DNA from: an uncultured Thermoleophilia bacterium
GTDB lineage: Bacteria; Actinomycetota; Thermoleophilia; UBA2241
Direction: 5' to 3'
DNA: 58,437 bases
Assembly: GCA_903862845.1 (NCBI GenBank)
Contig: CAIOZS010000240.1
Span: forward strand, 1-58,437
Shown: positions 54,860-58,437 of the stretch, piece after piece
Layout of the letters: each line of letters opens with the position of its first letter
How positions within the stretch are numbered: the first letter of the stretch is position 1
The notes under the pieces: generated by a model
Seen by the model: the letters and a program-made list of their open reading frames with translations, nothing else
Databases searched by the model: none
What the model was told of the DNA's origin: nothing
Made by a program: the position numbers and the translations under genes

Positions 54860-55477
54860 TCAGGCCGCGCGCCTCCGCTGCCGCGCGCGCATCACGACCC
54901 AGACCACGAGCGCGACGAGCGCGGCGGCCACCACGTAGTCGAGCCACTTGAACTGCTGCAGGAACTGCTCCCAGTTGGCGCCCACCTTGACGCCCAGCCA
55001 GGCGAGGAAGGCGACGAAGGGCAGGCAGCCGAGCGCGGTGTAGAACGTGAAGCTCCACAACGGCATGCGCGCCACGCCGGCGGGCAGCGAGACGAAGCTC
55101 CGCACCCCCGGGATGATGCGGCAGAAGAAGACGGCGAGGGCGCCGTACCTGGCGAACCAGCGCTCCGTGAGCTCGATGTGCTCGTGGCGCAGCAGGACGT
55201 ACTTGCCGTAGCGGTCGATGAACGGGCGCCCGCCATACAGGCCCACGTAGTAGACGACCCAGGCGCCCGCCACGTTGCCGGCGATGCCGACGACGATCAC
55301 CGCCGCCAGGCCCAGCTTGCCCTGGCTCACGGCGAACCCCGCGAACATCATCGTCGCCTCGGCGGGGATGGGGATGCAGGCGCTCTCGAGGAACATGAGC
55401 ACGAAGATCCCCGGCAGGCCGAACACGGCGATCACGTTGGTGCACCAGCTGACGACGTCGTTGACGATGCTTGGCAT
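54860..55477 (-). CDS. DedA-family membrane protein
   Basis: The 205-residue protein has the DedA/SNARE-associated pattern: MFLESACIPIPAEATMMFAG after the first helix (conserved E-x-x-x-P-x-P-x-E), YYVGLYGGRPFIDRYGKY, ERWFARYGALAVFFCRIIPG followed by VRSFVSLPAG (conserved R-x-x-P-x-x-R), and four to five membrane helices with a basic C-terminus. DedA proteins include undecaprenyl-phosphate and lipid scramblases/flippases. It stands alone between the fic fragment and the damaged signalling genes. Confidence 0.92.
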   Translation of the reverse strand: MPSIVNDVVSWCTNVIAVFGLPGIFVLMFLESACIPIPAEATMMFAGFAVSQGKLGLAAVIVVGIAGNVAGAWVVYYVGLYGGRPFIDRYGKYVLLRHEHIELTERWFARYGALAVFFCRIIPGVRSFVSLPAGVARMPLWSFTFYTALGCLPFVAFLAWLGVKVGANWEQFLQQFKWLDYVVAAALVALVVWVVMRARQRRRAA

Positions 55478-55581
55478 GCGCCAAGCGTAGACGACTTCGC
55501 GGGCGAGACCTATCCGGCGACGCTCACCCGGGACGACGGCCGGCCCATGCGCAGGCAGACTTCGACCGCCGAAGCGGTCCG

Positions 55582-55650
55582 GTCGGTGCCGCAGCGCGGG
55601 CTGGCGGCGCCATCAGGAACTTCGTTGCCGCAAGGAGGACAAGTGCGCAC
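55582..55650 (-). pseudogene. zinc-ribbon relic of a third signalling-gene copy
   Basis: Eleven bases after the stop of copy 2 the minus strand reads VRTCPPCGNEVPDGAA then SPRCGTD, with a possible GTG start. This parallels the N-terminal zinc ribbon of copy 1 (CPGCGHDAPEGAA, CSSCG), with one cysteine lost. The frame degenerates afterwards. It suggests a former tandem copy whose remainder was deleted. Confidence 0.5.
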
Positions 55651-55660
55651 CGAGCAGTAC

Positions 55661-58437
55661 TCACGTCTCTCGCCGCCGCGCCACGTCAGGCCGGCGTGGC
55701 GTATAGGGGTACGTGTCAAGCCTCACCGTCACCGTCCGAATAGCCAGGTAATTCGGCCCTTTGAGCACCTTCAGCCTGACGATGTCTCCCGGCTTGTGTT
55801 TGCTGACGAGCTTGGGATCGAACGGCTTGCCGTCGATACTGAGGATGAGATCGCCACCGGTGATCCATTGCGAGTTCTTGTAGACGACGACCTTGCTCCC
55901 GCCGCGGATCCCCGCCGTCGCGGCCGGGGTATCGTGCTCGGCGATACTCACGAGGTATCCTGCCCGCGGCAGCCCGAGGGCTCGAAGTTCATTCGGCTTG
56001 TCCACAAGCTGCACCCCACACCCGAGCCATCCCGTGGCCTGTGTGCTGTAGTAGTACTTGCTGAACCAGCTCATGAGCGACGTCACCCCGTAGCTCGCCA
56101 TCGCCGAGCCTGAGGTCTGTTTGTTGTGCCGCTCGCTTGTATGAACGGTGTCAAGGTAGTTGGTGACCGGTCCCACGATGCCGAGCACTCGTCCATTCGC
56201 GTCGAGCATCGGGCCGCCGCGACCAGGCCCCGCGAAGGCCGCCCTGGTGCGCAGAACCACTGCCAGCTCTTGTCCTGTCGCAGGGTAGTTGATGTGCCAC
56301 ACGGCGAGGAGTGGACCCGCCGCGGCTTGGATGTCCTGCCCGTCGGCCTGCCGGCTCAGACTGACGGTCTCTTGACCCACCTCGGCGAGATTGGAATCGG
56401 CGAGCGGCAGCGGTGTGAGCTGGACTTTCGCCGGATCCACAGTGATCAGGGCGATTCCCTACTGGGGGTCGCCGCCTTCGAAGTAGCCCCTGCGGCGCTG
56501 GTACCGGCCGTCGGCGTCCCAGAATTCGACAGTGACCCAGTTGAAGTAGTAGGTGATGCTGATGGGCGGGCGCGTCGGGTCCCGATTGGTGCGATCGACT
56601 GCGCTGTAGCTGGTCGCGATGGTGCCATCCTTGCTTGCCACGTAGCCGGCGCTGACGATGCGCTTCCAGGTGAGCCTGCCGTTGACCCCCAGGGGAACGT
56701 TCGCAGTGATGCGCACGACGCCCGGCCCGAGCTTGTTGGCCAGCTGCGCCGCAGTGAGCGGCTTGGCCGCGGCCGGACCAGCGCCCGTTGACGGCATGAA
56801 CGCCCAGATGGCGAAGGCCGCGACGGCGGCAACCGCGATGACGGCCGCAGCTGCAGCGAGCAGCGGCGCACGGCGGCGGAGCGTGCGCCGGGTCCGCCGC
56901 GAGAGCCCCCAGCGGCGCTTGGGACGGGCGGCCTGATCCGCTACCTGCTGGGCACGCTTGAAGTGCTGCTCGGCGGCGGCCGCGTCCAGAGGTGCGGTGC
57001 GGCCACCGGCGAGGGCCAGGTAGCGGCTGGTGGGCTCGACGAGCTCGTCTTCCAGGTCGTCGAGCCCGCAGGCGGTCGCCATCTCGAGCGCGGTGCCGTA
57101 GTGGTAGGCGAGGATCTCCGCGAGGTCGTCGGTGCGGCCGGCGGTGCGCTCCTCGAGCCAGCGCGCGAGAGCAGCGTGCTTGGCCGCGCGGTCGGCGCGC
57201 GTGAGCTGCCCGTAGGCGACGTCACGCACGAGGGCGTGCACGAAGGGAACTCCGTCTCGCCTTCGATCGAGGAGCTGCGCACCGGGCGCGCCAGCTCCTT
57301 AGCGACCAGCTCGTGCAGGCCCTCGAAGACCGCGGCGGGATCATGGCTGCCGACGGCGGCCACGGCCCCCGCCCAGAACGTCCTCCCCACCACGGAAGCG
57401 TCGGCGAGCAGCGCCTTCCGCTCGGCGCTGAGCAGATCGAGGCGGGCGGCGATGAGCGCGCCGATCGAGTCGGGCGTCGGCAGTTCGGCGCCCTCCTTGA
57501 GCATGGTCTGCCCGCCGCGGCTCACCAGCAGGTCGCGGTCTTGCAGCAGGCGGACCAGCTCCTCGGCGAACAGCGGGTTGCCGCCGGAGCGCTCGAGCAG
57601 CGTGGCCTGGAGGCTGACGGGCAGCGACTTGGCGCCCAGGCAGGCGAGAACCAGCTGGGCGGTCTCGTCGCCGCTGAGCGGGCCGAGCGCGAGGCGTTCG
57701 GCGGCGGCCACGAAGCCGGCGCCGCCGCCGGTCAGCTCGAGGACCTCGGGGCGCGAGGTCGCGAGCACGAGCAGCGGGACCTCGGCGGTGCTCGCCGCCA
57801 CGTAGTCCATGAAGGCGAGCATGCCTTCGTCGGCCCAGTGCAGGTCCTCCACGACGAGCACGGTGGGACCTCCGGCGGCCAGACCCTCCAGGAAGCCTCG
57901 CCACACGGCGAAGTTCTGGTCCCGCAAGGCCTCCTCGGCCTCCAGGCCGAGCAGCGGGCGCAGACGGGCGCGCGTCAGGTCGCGGTCCGCGCCCTCGGGC
58001 AGCACGGTCTCGAGGCGCGCCTCGGTGCGCGCCACGCCGTCGCTCTCGAGGATGCCGGCGCAGCCCTTCACGATCTCGGACAGCGCCCAGAAGGTGACCC
58101 CGGAGCCGAACGGCAGGCAGCGGCCCTGACGCCAGGTGACGAACGTCGGCTGGTCGTCGAGACGACCGCTGAGCTCGGCGAGCAGGCGGCTCTTGCCGAT
58201 GCCGGGCTCGCCGACGATGAGGCCGAGGCGTGGCGCCCGCGTGCCCGCGGCCTCATTGAGGAGCGCTTGCAGGGTGGCGAGCTCGTGTTCGCGGCTGACG
58301 AAGCTTGTCGTGAAGCTGCGCAGCTCCGCGCCGGTGCGCACCAGCGGCGCCTTGGCGATCCAGGCACGCAGCGGTTCGCTCTTGCCCTTGAGCGTCACCG
58401 GGTGGCAGGCGTCGAAGGAGAAGACCTTCTCCGTGGC
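55661..58437 (-). pseudogene. cyclase-ATPase-pseudoprotease signalling protein, copy 2 (disrupted, 5' end outside window)
   Basis: The window ends inside the gene, at the end of the cyclase domain. Then come a STAND-type ATPase (Walker A LIVGEPGIGKSRLLAEL; Walker B TVLVVEDLHWADEGM; RSGGNPLFAEELVRLLQDRD), a basic stretch, a membrane helix (LLAAAAAVIAVAAVAAFAIW), a trypsin-like domain lacking the catalytic residues, and a PDZ domain (GYLVSIAEHDTPAATAG). Two defects: one base is missing near 57245 (copy 1 has GAGTTCCTCTTCGTGCAC, copy 2 GAGTTCCCTTCGTGCAC), and an in-frame TAG at 56459-56461 interrupts the protease-like domain. The remaining frames match copy 1 closely in order. As written it is inactive or makes separate pieces. 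Confidence 0.85.

Noticed and set aside
1-58437. CRISPR arrays, insertion sequences with transposase, rRNA and tRNA genes
   Set aside because: None could be recognised by eye. Repeats seen are two to four copies, not arrays, and no transposase or integrase frame was found. A short tRNA could have been missed; a covariance-model scan would settle it.

Overview
The window is about 58 kb of very GC-rich (roughly 70 percent) bacterial chromosome. It most resembles an uncultured, deep-branching actinobacterium. The reasons are the base composition, frequent GTG/TTG starts, several promoters with the -10 box only 6-9 bases before the start codon (leaderless messages), a hemE-hemH-hemY operon of the coproporphyrin-pathway type, and an Hdr-based anaerobic electron-transfer cluster without outer-membrane genes. 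This placement is an inference; no rRNA or tRNA gene was recognised.

Layout. 0.1-0.7 kb: an addiction-module antitoxin/ParE pair. 1.2-5.1 kb: a radical SAM protein, a CoA-binding protein and a secreted M14 metallopeptidase. 5.3-8.9 kb (minus): heme operon hemE-hemH-hemY. 9.7-19.2 kb (plus): seven overlapping genes forming one Hdr/Mvh-type operon: hdrB, a giant hdrA with a GltD-like NAD(P)H module inserted, mvhD, a two-cluster ferredoxin, an hdrA-mvhD fusion, an hdrC-hdrB fusion and hdrC. 19.3-23.3 kb: HdeD-like membrane protein, nadA, cysK with an operator palindrome and a short upstream ORF, a MoaD/ThiS-like protein and a DoxX-like protein. 23.3-27.2 kb: GT2 glycosyltransferase, GT87-like membrane glycosyltransferase, and a 633-residue fusion of a DUF2064/TIGR04282-type transferase with a SPASM radical SAM enzyme. 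27.3-32.7 kb: a toxin-antitoxin island (PIN, RES/Xre, HigBA, HicAB) interrupted by an MFS transporter. 32.8-40.9 kb: alcohol dehydrogenase, an ABC exporter with a LolA-like lipoprotein-type protein, a membrane-anchored HEXXH peptidase, CapA and lgt. 40.9-45.5 kb: DUF4143 ATPase, amidinotransferase, and an AbiE-like type IV toxin-antitoxin pair. 45.6-58.4 kb: two damaged copies (plus fragments of others) of a multidomain signalling protein (zinc ribbon, class III cyclase, STAND-type ATPase, membrane helix, HtrA-like pseudoprotease, PDZ). They flank a Fic gene, a restriction-modification pair and a DedA protein.

The strongest candidate for an undescribed system is the hdr cluster. It encodes two different HdrA flavoproteins, two MvhD domains, two HdrB and two HdrC modules and an internal NAD(P)H module, with no hydrogenase, formate dehydrogenase or obvious substrate enzyme beside it. 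It looks like an NAD(P)H-linked electron-bifurcating or confurcating complex. A second candidate is the GT2/GT87/transferase-radical SAM locus. A third theme is defence-gene turnover: the 3' ends of a dehydrogenase gene and of the fic gene are each repeated on the far side of a toxin-antitoxin or restriction cassette, and nearly every toxin-antitoxin operon carries a readable palindromic operator.
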